64,000 nt of DNA. Origin: Methanosarcina siciliae T4/M (GTDB taxonomy: Archaea > Halobacteriota > Methanosarcinia > Methanosarcinales > Methanosarcinaceae). A model generated the notes under the pieces. It saw nothing but the letters and a program-made list of their open reading frames with translations. It ran no database searches and was not told the origin of the DNA. Both the position numbers and the translations under genes were made by a program. Location: positions 186,001-250,000 of the forward strand of contig NZ_CP009506.1 of NCBI RefSeq assembly GCF_000970085.1. The letters are read 5' to 3'. Shown one piece after another: positions 7,312 to 18,600 of the stretch. Numbering within the stretch: the first letter of the stretch is position 1; each line of letters opens with the position of its first letter.

Positions 7312-10089
7312 ATGCTTGAAGATGAGTATCAACTTGACTTTTTCAAAAACAACGGTTTTGTCCGGAAGCAGTGTCAGAAATGTGGCAAATTCTTCTGGAC
7401 ACGTGACCCTGAAAGAAATACGTGCGGAGATGCGCCCTGTGATCCCTATTCTTTTATTGGAAGCCCTGTTTTTTCCAGGGAATTCAATATTTCAGAGATG
7501 CGCGAATACTATCTTTCCTTCTTTGAAGCAAGAGGGCATACAAGGCTTAACCGCTATCCCGTAGTAGCCCGATGGAGAGACGACATTTACCTGACTATTG
7601 CTTCAATCGCAGACTTCCAGCCTTTTGTAACTTCAGGGCAGGTTCCTCCTCCTGCAAACCCCCTAACGATATCCCAGCCCTGCATCAGGTTAAACGACCT
7701 GGACTCTGTAGGAAGGAGCGGTCGCCATCTGACCAATTTTGAAATGATGGCTCACCATGCTTTCAACAAAAGGGACAATGAAATTTACTGGAAGGAGCAT
7801 ACCCTGGAACTCTGCGACGAGCTCTTTTACTCTCTCAAGGTAGACCCATTCGCCGTAACCTACAAAGAAGAGCCCTGGGCAGGCGGAGGCAACGCCGGTC
7901 CCTGTGTTGAGGTCATCGTGCATGGGCTTGAGCTTGCGACCCTTGTTTTCATGGATATGAAGGCCGATAAGAAAGGAGACATAGTGATCAAGGGCGAGCC
8001 CTATTCAAAGATGGACAACTACATCGTGGATACCGGATATGGTCTTGAGCGTTTTGTCTGGGCTTCCAAGGGTTCCCCTACGATTTATGATGCGCTTTTC
8101 CCCGGCATAGTAAACGAGCTCATGGGACTTGCCGGGCTTGAACATGAACTGAATAACACCGAGTATGCAAACATCCTGGCGCAGAATGCCCGGCTCGCAG
8201 GGTTTATGGATGTCAGCGAAAAGGCAAACCTGTTAGAACTCAGGAAAAAGGTCGCTTCAAGCATCGGGATGACCGTGGACAAACTCTCGACTATCATGGA
8301 ACCCGTAGAAAAGGTCTATGCTATCACCGACCACACTCGCTGTCTCACCTTCATGCTCGGGGACGGAATCATTCCCTCCAATGTCAAGGCAGGGTACCTG
8401 GCTCGCCTCGTCCTTAGAAGGACGCTGCGCATGATGAAAGACCTTGATATCAGGATTCCCCTTACCGAAATCGTGGATATGCACATAAGGAACATGCCCG
8501 AGTACCCCGAGTTCAGGATGAACTTCCCTGTCATTCAGGACATTCTGGAATCCGAAGAGGAAAAGTTCAACGCTACTATGGAGAGAGGTCGCAGGATCAT
8601 CCAGAAATCGGCGTCCCATTTCAAGAAGAGCGAAGAAAAAATTCCTTTATCCCAGTTAACCGAACTCTACGACTCACACGGGATCCCGCCTGAGATGGCA
8701 AAAGAAGTTGCAGCCGAGATCGGGGTAGGTGTGGAGTTCCCTGACAATTTCTATTCCATTATTGGAGAACTGCATAACAAGGCGGAAGAAAAGGAAGAAG
8801 AGGTAATTCCTTTTGCAGAAAGGCTCAAGCACCTCCCTAAAACCAAACGCTGTTTCTATGACGAACCCACCCGTCTGGAGTTCGAGGCAGTTGTCCTTGA
8901 TGTGTTTGACAACCATATTGTGCTGGACAACACTTTCTTCTATGCGGAAGGCGGAGGGCAGCCTGCAGATATAGGGACCATCACTGTTGGAGATCTTGTA
9001 TATAAGGTAGTTGACGTCCAGGTCTATGAAGGCGTAGTCGTACACATAGTTGACATCCCGGAAGGGGAACCTGCGATCACCAAAGGCGATATCATAACCG
9101 GAAAGGTCGATGAAAGGCGCAGGATGACTCTTGCAAGGCACCACACAGCAACCCATATCGTAAACGATGCAGCCAGAAAGGTCCTCGGAAAACACATCTG
9201 GCAGGCCGGAGCCCAGAAGTTTGAAGACCACTCCAGGCTTGACCTTTCCCACTACAAGCATATTTCCCCTGAAGAACTGAAGCAGATTGAGCTTCTCGCA
9301 AACCGGACGGTTATGGAAAACAAACGGGTGGTCACGGAATGGATGCCGAGGATTGAAGCTGAGCAGGTATACGGTTTCGGGCTCTATCAGGGTGGAGTGC
9401 CCCCAGGAGAGAAGATCAGGATTGTAAAGGTCGGAGACGACGTGGAAGCTTGCGGCGGAACCCACTGCCTGAGTACGGGTGTTATCGGCCCCATTAAAAT
9501 CCTTAAAACCGAGAGGATTCAGGACGGGGTGGAAAGGGTCGAGTTTGCAGCCGGAATCGCAGCCGTGCGTGCCATGCAGAAAATGGAATCTCTTCTTGTT
9601 GATTCTGCAAAGACCCTGAGCGTGCCTCCGGAACACCTCCCGGTAAGTGTGGAGCGTTTCTTCGGAGAATGGAAAGACCTAAAAAAAGAAAACGAAAGGC
9701 TCAAGGAAGACCTTGCGCGGTCCAGGGTTTACATGATGCTCGGGGGCGCTACCGAGCTTGCAGGTTTCAGGGTTATTTCCGAACAAATTTCAGGAGCCGA
9801 TTCCCTTGAACTCCAGAAGATAGCTACAGAACTCCTGAAACAGGAAAACGTAGTTACCCTTCTTGCAAGTGATCTTGAAGGCGTCAAGCTTGTGGCGTCG
9901 GTCGGAGAAAAAGCCATAGAATGCGGAATTAATGCCGGAACCCTTGTCCGTGAGATGTCAAAGATAGTAGGCGGAGGCGGAGGTGGAAAACCTGCCCTTG
10001 CAATGGGCGGCGGAACTGACCCCACAAAGATTCCGGATGCACTTTCCAGAGGGCTTGAACTCATAAAAGAGGCTTGCAAAGAAGCCTGA
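7312..10089 (+). CDS. alaS: alanyl-tRNA synthetase, archaeal type
   Basis: A 925-residue synthetase charging tRNA-Ala. The N-terminus has the archaeal extension with a cysteine pair (QKCGKFFWTRD) before the class II catalytic domain. The editing domain carries the zinc motifs RHHTATHIV (near residue 610) and CGGTHC (near 715), used to clear Ser- and Gly-tRNA-Ala. The end has a glycine run (VGGGGGGKPALAMGGG) typical of C-Ala. The ATG at 7312 is chosen over an upstream TTG because GGAGA lies just before it and the next residues (LEDEYQLDFFKNNGF) match archaeal AlaRS starts. Confidence 0.97.
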   Translation: MLEDEYQLDFFKNNGFVRKQCQKCGKFFWTRDPERNTCGDAPCDPYSFIGSPVFSREFNISEMREYYLSFFEARGHTRLNRYPVVARWRDDIYLTIASIADFQPFVTSGQVPPPANPLTISQPCIRLNDLDSVGRSGRHLTNFEMMAHHAFNKRDNEIYWKEHTLELCDELFYSLKVDPFAVTYKEEPWAGGGNAGPCVEVIVHGLELATLVFMDMKADKKGDIVIKGEPYSKMDNYIVDTGYGLERFVWASKGSPTIYDALFPGIVNELMGLAGLEHELNNTEYANILAQNARLAGFMDVSEKANLLELRKKVASSIGMTVDKLSTIMEPVEKVYAITDHTRCLTFMLGDGIIPSNVKAGYLARLVLRRTLRMMKDLDIRIPLTEIVDMHIRNMPEYPEFRMNFPVIQDILESEEEKFNATMERGRRIIQKSASHFKKSEEKIPLSQLTELYDSHGIPPEMAKEVAAEIGVGVEFPDNFYSIIGELHNKAEEKEEEVIPFAERLKHLPKTKRCFYDEPTRLEFEAVVLDVFDNHIVLDNTFFYAEGGGQPADIGTITVGDLVYKVVDVQVYEGVVVHIVDIPEGEPAITKGDIITGKVDERRRMTLARHHTATHIVNDAARKVLGKHIWQAGAQKFEDHSRLDLSHYKHISPEELKQIELLANRTVMENKRVVTEWMPRIEAEQVYGFGLYQGGVPPGEKIRIVKVGDDVEACGGTHCLSTGVIGPIKILKTERIQDGVERVEFAAGIAAVRAMQKMESLLVDSAKTLSVPPEHLPVSVERFFGEWKDLKKENERLKEDLARSRVYMMLGGATELAGFRVISEQISGADSLELQKIATELLKQENVVTLLASDLEGVKLVASVGEKAIECGINAGTLVREMSKIVGGGGGGKPALAMGGGTDPTKIPDALSRGLELIKEACKEA

Positions 10090-10312
10090 AATATTGCATA
10101 AAACCTGGCCTGAGAAGTTTGAGCAAAGCTGAAAAGTTGGGCAGACCCCCAGGCCCAGGGTAAAACCAGGAGCGATTCAACAAACAGCTCAATGAAAGGA
10201 TTGAACCTGAAAATCCAAAACAATCACCGGATTTTAAATTCCTATTCTTTTATCTTTTTTTTATTTTTGCTCTTTTTAACCCTTTTTATGCATTTTTTAC
10301 TTTTTGTACCTT

Positions 10313-11362
10313 TCACACCTTAAAGAGCATTTCACAGAGGATTGCTATCCTGTCTTTTACAAAGAGGTGGATGGCCTTTTTCCCTTCAAGTCCTTTTTCG
10401 ACTTCGTTTCGAACTTCCCAGTAGTCCTCGGGTTTTATGCCTGCCCGGAGCACGACACTTCCCACGTTCCCGTCCTTCAGGAACTTATTGATCTCGCGGG
10501 GTTTAAAAGGACAAACCTTCAGGACCAGATAGTGATGTTTGATCATGGATTGTTTTATCAGGGCATCCGAGGTCAGCAAAAGCCTCTTTTTGTCAACCCT
10601 GAAAAGTTCGAAAGCCCCGACAATCGGGCCTGCCATCTGCATCATGGATTCCACAAGTTCGGGAAGCAGCCCTGCTGCAACAACCGAGGGTTCGGGTTCG
10701 TAAGCGCAGAGTTTCATCTTTCCCGTTTCCTTTATTTGCGGAAGTGGCAGATTCTTTGAGACCAGCCCTTCGCCTGCAGGAAGAGCCACAGCAAGCCGGT
10801 CATGCTGTTTTAATCCGCCGAAGTAGAGAGTCAGGCGGTTGAGCTGCCCGTCCAGGGAGATATACTCTTTTTCGCAATCAAAAGGAATCCTTTCAGGCGG
10901 CATCTGGGGTGGGGCTTCGAAGGCGAAGTTTTTTGTCTTTTCCCCATAAGCTGAAAGTACATTCGGGATCCCCGGCTCAAGGCTTGAGACGTGCCTTTCG
11001 TCCTCTTCTGCCGGGCGGAAGGGGTCAGAAAAAACCACATCCACTGTCGGGATCTGCTCGATTACCTCCGGGTCAAGGGCGTCCCCGCAGATGAATTCTA
11101 CATTGTCAAGCCCGTACATTTCGCAGTTCTGTTTTGCATACTCGATTTTCTTCGGATCAATTTCCACTGCATATACGAACTCGCACTGCTGTGCAAAAAA
11201 AACAGTTTGCCCTCCTATCCCGCAGCTGATGTCAGCAAGAGTCTTGCATCTTAATCGCTGTGCCCTGTAGCGGGCAATAGGCTCAGGAGTTGCAAAGCGC
11301 ACGCTTTCCTTATCCCCGTGAAGGGGTTTTTCAAATTGCTTTTTCCGTGCCACGTCAATCAC
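10313..11362 (-). CDS. SAM-dependent methyltransferase with THUMP-like C-terminus
   Basis: A Rossmann methyltransferase: motif I is LADISCGIGGQTVFFA (residues about 42-57), followed by the acidic strand YAVEIDPKK and a motif IV of the form DVVFSDPFRP, resembling the DPPR/NPPR motif of nucleic acid methyltransferases. The C-terminal part (LVLKVCPFKPREINKFLKD onward) resembles the THUMP-like domain linked to this group, so an RNA substrate is likely, but the exact nucleotide is unknown. The start is GTG at 11362; GTG at 11353 is an alternative. It is convergent with alaS. Confidence 0.8.
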   Translation of the reverse strand: MIDVARKKQFEKPLHGDKESVRFATPEPIARYRAQRLRCKTLADISCGIGGQTVFFAQQCEFVYAVEIDPKKIEYAKQNCEMYGLDNVEFICGDALDPEVIEQIPTVDVVFSDPFRPAEEDERHVSSLEPGIPNVLSAYGEKTKNFAFEAPPQMPPERIPFDCEKEYISLDGQLNRLTLYFGGLKQHDRLAVALPAGEGLVSKNLPLPQIKETGKMKLCAYEPEPSVVAAGLLPELVESMMQMAGPIVGAFELFRVDKKRLLLTSDALIKQSMIKHHYLVLKVCPFKPREINKFLKDGNVGSVVLRAGIKPEDYWEVRNEVEKGLEGKKAIHLFVKDRIAILCEMLFKV

Positions 11363-11574
11363 GGGATACTAGGAAGTTTCTGGGATTTAAAGACAACTGG
11401 AGACTAATCAGGAAGCAGTACTAACTATTTTGGAATTGGAGTCTATAAGGTATTTTTAATCCGGTGTTTCAACCTGGAATATTCGAATACAGGGTATGTA
11501 GATTCAGGTAACATTAGGGAGCAAGGCAGGTGGGTGATGGATAATTCATGGCTCAATGGAGAACAGATTAAATT

Positions 11575-11584
11575 CTTATATAAT
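11575..11584 (+). promoter_or_regulatory. possible TATA box for the amidohydrolase gene
   Basis: CTTATATAAT lies about 100 bases before the ATG at 11679. The rest of the 316-base spacer (11363-11678) holds no gene I can support. Confidence 0.35.
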
Positions 11585-11678
11585 GATGGAGATAAAAACA
11601 TCCTGAAAGATAAAAATATGCCCTGAACGAAAGAAGTTATAGGGATAAAAGGAAGTTGCAGAGTAAAATGGTGATAAT

Positions 11679-12737
11679 ATGAGTTACAGCCGGATTTTTG
11701 AGCAACGTATTATGGAAGTTTCTGAAACACAGATAAAATTCCCGGCGGAGTTTTTGAAAGAAAAATCCGGGGAGCCTGAAGAATCTGAAGAGGCTTCAAA
11801 AGCCTCACCTGAAGTCCCTAAAGGGCCAATCGATATGCATCTTCATTTCGTAGACTTTCTCCAGAGGACTGACGGCATGCAGGCACTGCTTCGGGAAATG
11901 AATAATGCAAATATTGCAAGAACCGTGGTTTTTGGCTTGCCGGTAAAGAAAAAATGGGAATTTTTCGAACCCGACATGCCCCAGTACTATCTGGATGACA
12001 ATTCGAAATGTTATTACTACGCCCTGGCTGACCAGATTGTGGCAGAGCATTACATGCAGCTTTCTCCTGCCGAACAAAAGAGAATCGCCCCTACACTCTG
12101 CGGCTTTAACCCGACAGACAAATGCGCGATCTATTATATCGAGGAAATGTTCAAAAAATTCCCCATATGGAAAGGAATCGGGGAATTGCTACTGCGCCAC
12201 GACGACCTGACAAACCTAACTCTCGAAGAAACCGCAAGGGTTAATCATCCTGCCCTATACGAGGTCTTCGAATTCTGTGCTGAAAAAGGCCTTCCTGTAA
12301 ACGTCCATCAGAACAGTACGTCGGTTGGGACCCACGACCGTTTCGAGTACCTGCACGAAATGATGGGGGTTCTGGAAAGCCATCCGGATACAACTATTGT
12401 CTGGGCTCACTGCGGGGCTTCCCGACGAGTTACCGGTAAAAAGTACTGGGAAATGATCGACCTTACACTGGATAACTACCCCAATCTTCATGTAGACATC
12501 TCCTGGGTTGTGTACGACGACATCATCTGCAAGGAGAACTCCAAGGTCCCAAAAGAGAAATGGGTGAAGCTTATAGAAAAACACTCTTCCAGGTTCATGA
12601 TTGGAAGTGACCTGTGCGGGCACTTTGACAAACTCGGACAGACCATGGCCAGGTATAACGAATTGATCAAATTGCTTCCTGCGGATGTTGCAAAGAAACT
12701 TCTGTGGGAAAATGCGGAAAAATTATGGTTTGAATGA
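11679..12737 (+). CDS. amidohydrolase 2-family metal-dependent hydrolase
   Basis: A TIM-barrel amidohydrolase of 352 residues. Metal-site features in order are IDMHLHF (about residue 51), PVNVHQN (about 210), VWAHCG (about 242) and a late IGSDLCGH (about 308) for the catalytic aspartate. The N-terminal 45 residues are acidic and low in complexity. GGTGAT lies five bases before the ATG. Members hydrolyse or decarboxylate small ring or carboxylate compounds; the substrate cannot be told from this sequence or its neighbours, and the gene stands alone. Confidence 0.85.
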   Translation: MSYSRIFEQRIMEVSETQIKFPAEFLKEKSGEPEESEEASKASPEVPKGPIDMHLHFVDFLQRTDGMQALLREMNNANIARTVVFGLPVKKKWEFFEPDMPQYYLDDNSKCYYYALADQIVAEHYMQLSPAEQKRIAPTLCGFNPTDKCAIYYIEEMFKKFPIWKGIGELLLRHDDLTNLTLEETARVNHPALYEVFEFCAEKGLPVNVHQNSTSVGTHDRFEYLHEMMGVLESHPDTTIVWAHCGASRRVTGKKYWEMIDLTLDNYPNLHVDISWVVYDDIICKENSKVPKEKWVKLIEKHSSRFMIGSDLCGHFDKLGQTMARYNELIKLLPADVAKKLLWENAEKLWFE

Positions 12738-12961
12738 CCCGGGGTTTAGTTTTTTTAGGCATTAATGAATTTTCATGGTTACTTTAAATTATATTTTTTA
12801 TGTATTTTTATTAACTCGATATATGATTAAAGATCATTGAAGTCTCTGATTTCCGTCTCTGAACTGAATTCCACGAAAACTGAAGTCGGCTGATTCGATG
12901 GAAATAAAAGAGAAAATAATTGCGTTTCAGTCTTTTCTGGTTTGAAATCCGAATTCCCGGT

Positions 12962-13267
12962 TTAAAGAACTTCCACCGTCTGCATCGTCATTAGCTCTTT
13001 TCCTACAATTTCTTTCAGCTTCGGAACCAGAGCCCTGATTTTTTCTTCGCTGTCAACAGCCTCCACAACTACCGGGAGGTCATTGCTCAGGTTCAGGATC
13101 TTCAGGGTATGGATCTTTCCGTCCGCTCCGTAACCTTCAATTCCTCTGAGCAGGGTTGCACCGTTGACGCCGGAATCGCGTAAAAGTTCGAGGACTGCTT
13201 CATGGACGGATTTGTCCTGGTAGGTCGTATTTTGTTTCAGGTAGATACGGAGAAGTACGGATTGCAT
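12962..13267 (-). CDS. DUF190 family protein (PII-like fold)
   Basis: A 101-residue protein of the DUF190 family: an N-terminal VLLRIYLKQNTTYQDKSVHEA, a central SGVNGATLLRGIEGYG and NLSNDLPVVVEAVDS. The family has a PII-like ferredoxin fold and is often encoded next to the fluoride exporter CrcB, but no crcB is visible here. The biochemical role is unknown. A GAGGT ribosome-binding site sits just before the ATG. Confidence 0.9.
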   Translation of the reverse strand: MQSVLLRIYLKQNTTYQDKSVHEAVLELLRDSGVNGATLLRGIEGYGADGKIHTLKILNLSNDLPVVVEAVDSEEKIRALVPKLKEIVGKELMTMQTVEVL

Positions 13268-13429
13268 GGTTAAACCTCATGTGATTTTTTGAAAAAGCTG
13301 ATTCCTTATTTTCCGGGGCAGGATATAAATTTGATCAGAAAGGGCCCCGAATCCTAAAAAAGAAACCTGTATGTTCAGGTTCATTATGCCAGTGAGTTTT
13401 AAATAAAATATAATGGAGGGAGGTTTGAA

Positions 13430-14557
13430 TTATTCTCCCTTTAAAATCTTTGCAATGTCGTTGCCGACATCCGAGGTGGTATTCTTGCCGCCCATGTCGT
13501 AGGTTTTGACCTTGCCTTCCAGGATGTTTTTCTGGATTGCATTGACTATGGTGTCAGCAGCTTCCTTTTCTCCGAGCTGTTCTATGAGCATGGCGCCTGC
13601 CCAGATTGTGGCAATCGGGTTGACCTTGTTCTGTCCCTTATATTTCGGGGCTGAACCGTGGATGGGCTCAAACATGCTTGTGCCTTTCGGGTTGATGTTT
13701 CCGCCGGGGGCAAGCCCGAGGCCGCCCTGTATCATGGCTCCGAGGTCGGTGATGATGTCTCCGAACATGTTCGGGGTTACGACCACATCGAACCACTCGG
13801 GGTTTTTCACAAACCACATTGTGATGGCGTCAACGAAGTTGAAGTCCGTGGTGACGTCCTGGTGGGCTGCGGCAACTGCATTGAACTCTTCTCTCCAGAA
13901 GCCGTAGATATCGGAAAGGACATTTGCCTTATCAACCGATGAGACGTGTTTCTTCCGGTTTTCGGCAAGGTCAAAGGCGTATTCGATAACTCTTTTTGTG
14001 CCTTCTTTGGAGATCAGGCCTATCTGGTAGCCTATTTCCTCGCTGTCGGTCTCAATGTCCAGGCCGAATTTTGCAGAATAGAGGGTTCTTTTTACTTCAA
14101 GGAGGTCTTTGCTCTCTCCTTTCTTTGCCCTGCCGCCAATCCCGATATAGAAGTCTTCGGTGTTTTCCCTGACCACGACAAAGTCGATGTCTTTTGCCGT
14201 CTTGTCCTTAATCGGGGTCCAGACTCCTTCGAGGAGTTTTATCGGGCGAAGGTTGATGTACTGGTCAAAGTAAAAGCGTGCAGTTAATAAGATTCCTTTT
14301 TCAAGAACCCCGGGGGCAATCCTGGGGTCTCCGATGGAGCCAAGGTAAATGGCAGGGTAGCCGGATAATTCCTTTAAGGTCTCTTCTGAGATCAGTTCTC
14401 CCGTTTCCAGGTAATGATCTGCTCCATGAGGGTATTCAATCCATTCTACATCAAAACCGAATCTTTCGCCTGCGGCATCTATTACTTTTTTGCCTTCGGC
14501 GATGATTTCTGGGCCTATCCCGTCGCCGGGGAGGACCGGAACCTTATACTGCGTCAT
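13430..14557 (-). CDS. leuB: 3-isopropylmalate dehydrogenase-type decarboxylating dehydrogenase
   Basis: A 375-residue member of the isocitrate/isopropylmalate dehydrogenase family. Visible marks are the N-terminal VPVLPGDGIGPEI, VVRENTEDFYIG, the metal-binding VVTPNMFGDIITDLGAMIQGG region and GSAPKYKGQNKVNP. It would oxidise and decarboxylate 3-isopropylmalate in leucine synthesis. It lies 94 bases downstream of a LeuD gene in the same direction, which supports the leucine role; a homoisocitrate dehydrogenase (AksF) role in coenzyme B synthesis is the main alternative. GGAG precedes the ATG. Confidence 0.85.
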   Translation of the reverse strand: MTQYKVPVLPGDGIGPEIIAEGKKVIDAAGERFGFDVEWIEYPHGADHYLETGELISEETLKELSGYPAIYLGSIGDPRIAPGVLEKGILLTARFYFDQYINLRPIKLLEGVWTPIKDKTAKDIDFVVVRENTEDFYIGIGGRAKKGESKDLLEVKRTLYSAKFGLDIETDSEEIGYQIGLISKEGTKRVIEYAFDLAENRKKHVSSVDKANVLSDIYGFWREEFNAVAAAHQDVTTDFNFVDAITMWFVKNPEWFDVVVTPNMFGDIITDLGAMIQGGLGLAPGGNINPKGTSMFEPIHGSAPKYKGQNKVNPIATIWAGAMLIEQLGEKEAADTIVNAIQKNILEGKVKTYDMGGKNTTSDVGNDIAKILKGE

Positions 14558-14651
14558 GTTAATACTCCTATCAAATTTAGAGGCAAAAATGCCTTCTTAC
14601 TGCGAGATGTTAAACGTGGATCAGGACTGTCTCCGGACAGTTTTCCTGTTT

Positions 14652-15140
14652 TTAGCGTTCAGAGACCAGTTTTCGGGCATACTCTATGAGCCCTCCTTCA
14701 TCTACGATCTCGCGGACGAAATCCGGAAGGGGGGTTGCCTGATAGGTCTCTTCTTTTGTTATGTTTTGAATGATCCCTGTTGAAAGGTCCACTTCAAGTT
14801 CATCTCCGTCATCGATCCTATCCGTGTCCGGACATTCAAGGACCGGAACTCCGATGTTGATCGCATTTCGGAAAAAGATCCTTGCGAAAGACTTTGCGAT
14901 CACACAGGATACCTTTGACCCTTTAAGGGCAAGAGGGGCGTGTTCGCGCGAGGACCCGCAGCCGAAATTACTTCCAGCGACCACAATGTCATTTTCATGA
15001 ACTTTTTTTGCAAAATCAGGGCGTACGCCTTCAAATGTATACTTAGCAAGCTCACCCGGGGTATTGAAAATAAGGTACCTTCCGGGAATTACTGCATCCG
15101 TATCCACGTCATCTCCGAATTTCCAGGCTCTTCCTTTCAT
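14652..15140 (-). CDS. leuD: 3-isopropylmalate dehydratase small subunit
   Basis: A 162-residue aconitase swivel-domain protein with the family core GSNFGCGSSREHAPLAL (about 56-72) and the start FGDDVDTDAVIPGRYL. The substrate-specificity loop reads YLIF, hydrophobic like that of isopropylmalate isomerases rather than the YLRT reported for homoaconitase; this favours leucine synthesis. The large subunit is not in the window. GGTGAT lies just before the ATG. It precedes leuB in a likely operon. Confidence 0.9.
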   Translation of the reverse strand: MKGRAWKFGDDVDTDAVIPGRYLIFNTPGELAKYTFEGVRPDFAKKVHENDIVVAGSNFGCGSSREHAPLALKGSKVSCVIAKSFARIFFRNAINIGVPVLECPDTDRIDDGDELEVDLSTGIIQNITKEETYQATPLPDFVREIVDEGGLIEYARKLVSER

Positions 15141-15627
15141 GAAATCACCAGTAATTTGCTGTAATTAAATGCTGTTGATATTGTTGATATAATGTTCACA
15201 GCCTGTAACTCAGCTAAACTTACAGGGTTGAAGTATCACAGGTAATATTTATATTATTTTCCTACAGGTTTTTTTTTTGCAAAAATACCTTCTGTTTATT
15301 AATTTCTATAACCCACTAAATTTTATAAGCAAAAATTGCGAGATGAGATAAACTAAATTGTGGATTCTTTATCTATTTAAAAATAGTATGTTTTATATTA
15401 AAAATAGTCTACTTTTTATTGAAAATAGTCTATTTTTAATTAATAGTATATTTTGGTGGTTAGAGGTTACGACAATGAAAAGAGTGGGTACAAGCTCGTA
15501 ATACGAATCGAGACGGATGAGTGGAGCAATCATCTTACTTCAACAACTTCCTTAATCTAATCTAAATTACAGAATCAAACAATTAATTTTTACGCTTTTG
15601 TATTATCAAAGTTGGAGAAAATATGGA
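15141..15627. other. 487-base divergent spacer between leuD and the sensor kinase
   Basis: Very AT-rich. Around 15385-15455 an AAAATAGT-containing sequence of roughly 26-28 bases recurs imperfectly three times. No gene is supported. It must hold the promoters of both flanking genes, but several TATA-like stretches compete and I cannot choose one. Confidence 0.5.
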
Positions 15628-18600
15628 ATGAAAAAAAATTTGAGAAATTCTGGCATTGATATTGTTGGGGACGTGCCTTTTGGAACGCACTTCTGCCAGT
15701 TCTATCAGACAAAAGAAGATTTGATAGACACGCTTGTTCCTTATTTTAAAGCAGGACTGGAAAGTAACGAATTCTGCATGTGGGTCACATCGCAACCTCT
15801 GGAAGTAGAAAAGGCAAAAGAAGCACTTAGAAAATCTGTTCCTGATCTTGATATTTATCTGGAGAAAAGGCAAATAGAAATTATTCCCTGTACCTGCTGG
15901 TATTTTAAGGAGGGCATTTTCGATTCGAGAAGGACCTTAAACGACTATGTTGAAAAACTTGATCAGGCCCTGGCAAATGGATACGACGGTTTGAGGTTGA
16001 GTGAAAACACTTTTTGGGTGGGAAACAAGGATTGGAATAATTTTGTTAACTCCGAAAAAGAAATAGACAGAGTCATCGGCAACTACCATATGATAGCTCT
16101 CTCTACTTGCTCACTTAACAGGTGCAGCGCAACTGAGATTATTGAAGTCGTCTCCAGCCATCAATTTTCTTTGATCAAAAAGGAAGGAAAATGGGAAAGG
16201 GAAGACAATTTTGGGAGGAAGAAAGCTGAAGAAGCAGCTGTTCGAGATGCAGGGGATTGGGAACAAACTTTTGACGCTATACCGGACCTGATAGCTATAC
16301 TTGATACCGAATATCAAATTGTTCGTGCAAACAAAGCTATGGCGGTAAAATTAGGAATGACACCAGAAGAGTGCATTGGACAGACTTGCTATCGGATTAT
16401 TCATGGGAAGAGCAAACCTCCTTCTTCCTGCCCGCAACGGCAGTTGCTTAAGGACGGGGCTGAACATACCGCAGAGGTTTACGAGGATTGTCTTGGTGGT
16501 TATTCCATAGTGAGCGTCTCGCCACTATATGATTCTAAAGGAAAACTCACCGGGAGTATTCATGTAGCCCGTGATATCAATGAACGCAAACAAGAAGAGC
16601 ACCGAATACACAGATACAACCGTATTCTCGGGGAAATTAACAGAATCTTCAGCAATGTAGTGCAGGCAAAAACAGAAAAAGAATTGGGAAATGCATGTCT
16701 GTCTGTAGCCCTGGAAATGACTGGCAGCCAGATTGGTTTCATTGGTGAACTGGGCACCGATGGGATATTGCACGATATCGCATTCAGTGAATCGGGATGG
16801 GATCAGTGTCTTATGTACGACAAGACAGGGCATCGCTACCGTCCAGGCAATCTTGTTGTACATGGCTTGTACGGCAGTGTCGTCAACAGTGGAAAAAGCT
16901 TTTTTACCAACGATCCCCCATCTCATTTCGATAGTATCGGCGTGCCGAAAGGTCATCCCCAGCTCACATCATTTCTCGGCGTTCCCCTTGTCCAGGATGG
17001 GAAAACGATAGGCGTACTTGCGGTCGCGAACAGTGAGGGCGGCTATAACCATGAGCAGCAGGAGGATCTCGAAGCTATCGCTCCGGCGGTGATGCAGGCT
17101 CTCCAGAGAAAAAAGGCGGAACAGGAGAGAAAGCGGGCTGAAGAAGCACTGATTAGGAGAGAAAATGAGTTTCGAACATTGGCTGAAAATTCTCCTGACA
17201 TGATTGCCCGCTTTGATAGACAAAGTCGCCATATATATGTTAATCCAGCAGCTGCGGAGGTTTACGATCTTTCTCAAGAAGAAATTATTGGGAAAACTCA
17301 TAGTGAACTGGGAAGAAACCCAAAGCATGTAAAGTTCTGGGAAAAACATAATGAGAAAGTTTTTACTACAGGAAACTCCGAAACAATGGAATTCCATTAT
17401 ACGTCGCCTCAAGGAAAAGAATACCACTTTAATACACGAATAGTACCCGAGTTCATTAATGGCAAAGTGACCTTTGTTCTTGCCATTTCTCGTGACATAA
17501 CTGCTATTAAGGAAGCAGAAGCTAAGCTGAAAGAAACACTCGACAATTTAGAAAACCTGGTTAAAGAACGGACAACACAGCTTGAGAAAGCTTATAATTT
17601 GTTGAAGGAAAACGAAAAAGGTCTTGCTGAAGCTCAAAGAATGGCACACCTGGGAAATTGGGACTGGAATCTTGTAACTGGTGAAATACACTGTTCCGAT
17701 GAATTATATCGTATTTTTGGACTTAATCTTCAAGAATTCAGCTCAATTTTTAGTGAAACTTTAAGTTACGTACACCCGGACGATCGAGACCATGTAAATG
17801 ATGCCATTAAAAAAGCCTTAGATGGAGAGCCCTGTAGCATTGATTTTAGAATAATTTTAGCTGAAGGGGCAGAGCGTATAGTCCATACACAGGGCGAAGT
17901 TGTTTGTGATAAGAAAAATATCCCTGTTCGAATAAAGGGAATAGTTCAGGATATTACGGAACGTAAAAGAGCAGAAGAGAAAATTCAGATACTTGCGAAT
18001 GCTGTAGAGTCATCGGACGATGCAATTATAACCAAGTCTCTTGATGGTATTATTACAAGTTGGAATAAGGGCGCAGAGAAGGTTTATGGTTATTCGGCCG
18101 AAGAAGTTCTGGGCAAGCCTATCTCTATTCTGGAACCATCCCTTTTTGGAGGAGAAACGAAGAAATTAACTGAGATGGTTAAACGGGGAGAAAGGGTCCA
18201 TCATCATGAGACTATGCGGTTAAGAAAGGACGGTACGAGAATATCCGTTTCAATGGCTCTTTCCCCTGTTTTTGACATTCATGGAAACCTCACTGCTATT
18301 TCGGCTATTACCAGAGATATAACCGAAAACAAAAGAGCAGAACATAAACTTCGAGAAAGTGAGGAGATGTACCGCAACATCGTAGAGACAGCCAACGAAG
18401 GTGTGCTCATAATTGATGATAAGACCATGATCACTTATGCTAATAAAAAAATGACGGATATGTCCGGATACCGTCTGGAAGAAAGTATTGGCAGACTGAT
18501 ATGGGACTTCATCAGTGAAGAAAGTAAGGCTATCGCCAAACTGAACCTGGGAAGGAGGCGGCGGGGTGCCAATGGAAGCTACGAATTGAAATTGATACGT

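Noticed and set aside
10304..10759. 151-codon plus-strand ORF
   Set aside because: Shadow of the methyltransferase gene on the opposite strand, which has clear family motifs.
11537..11626. 29-codon ORF with a GGTG-like site upstream of the amidohydrolase gene
   Set aside because: Too short, Shine-Dalgarno spacing is poor, and the TATA box I prefer for the next gene lies inside it.
13430..14557. Isocitrate dehydrogenase for the citrate synthase-aconitase branch
   Set aside because: The adjacent leuD and general features favour isopropylmalate dehydrogenase; the citrate genes are 47 kb away.
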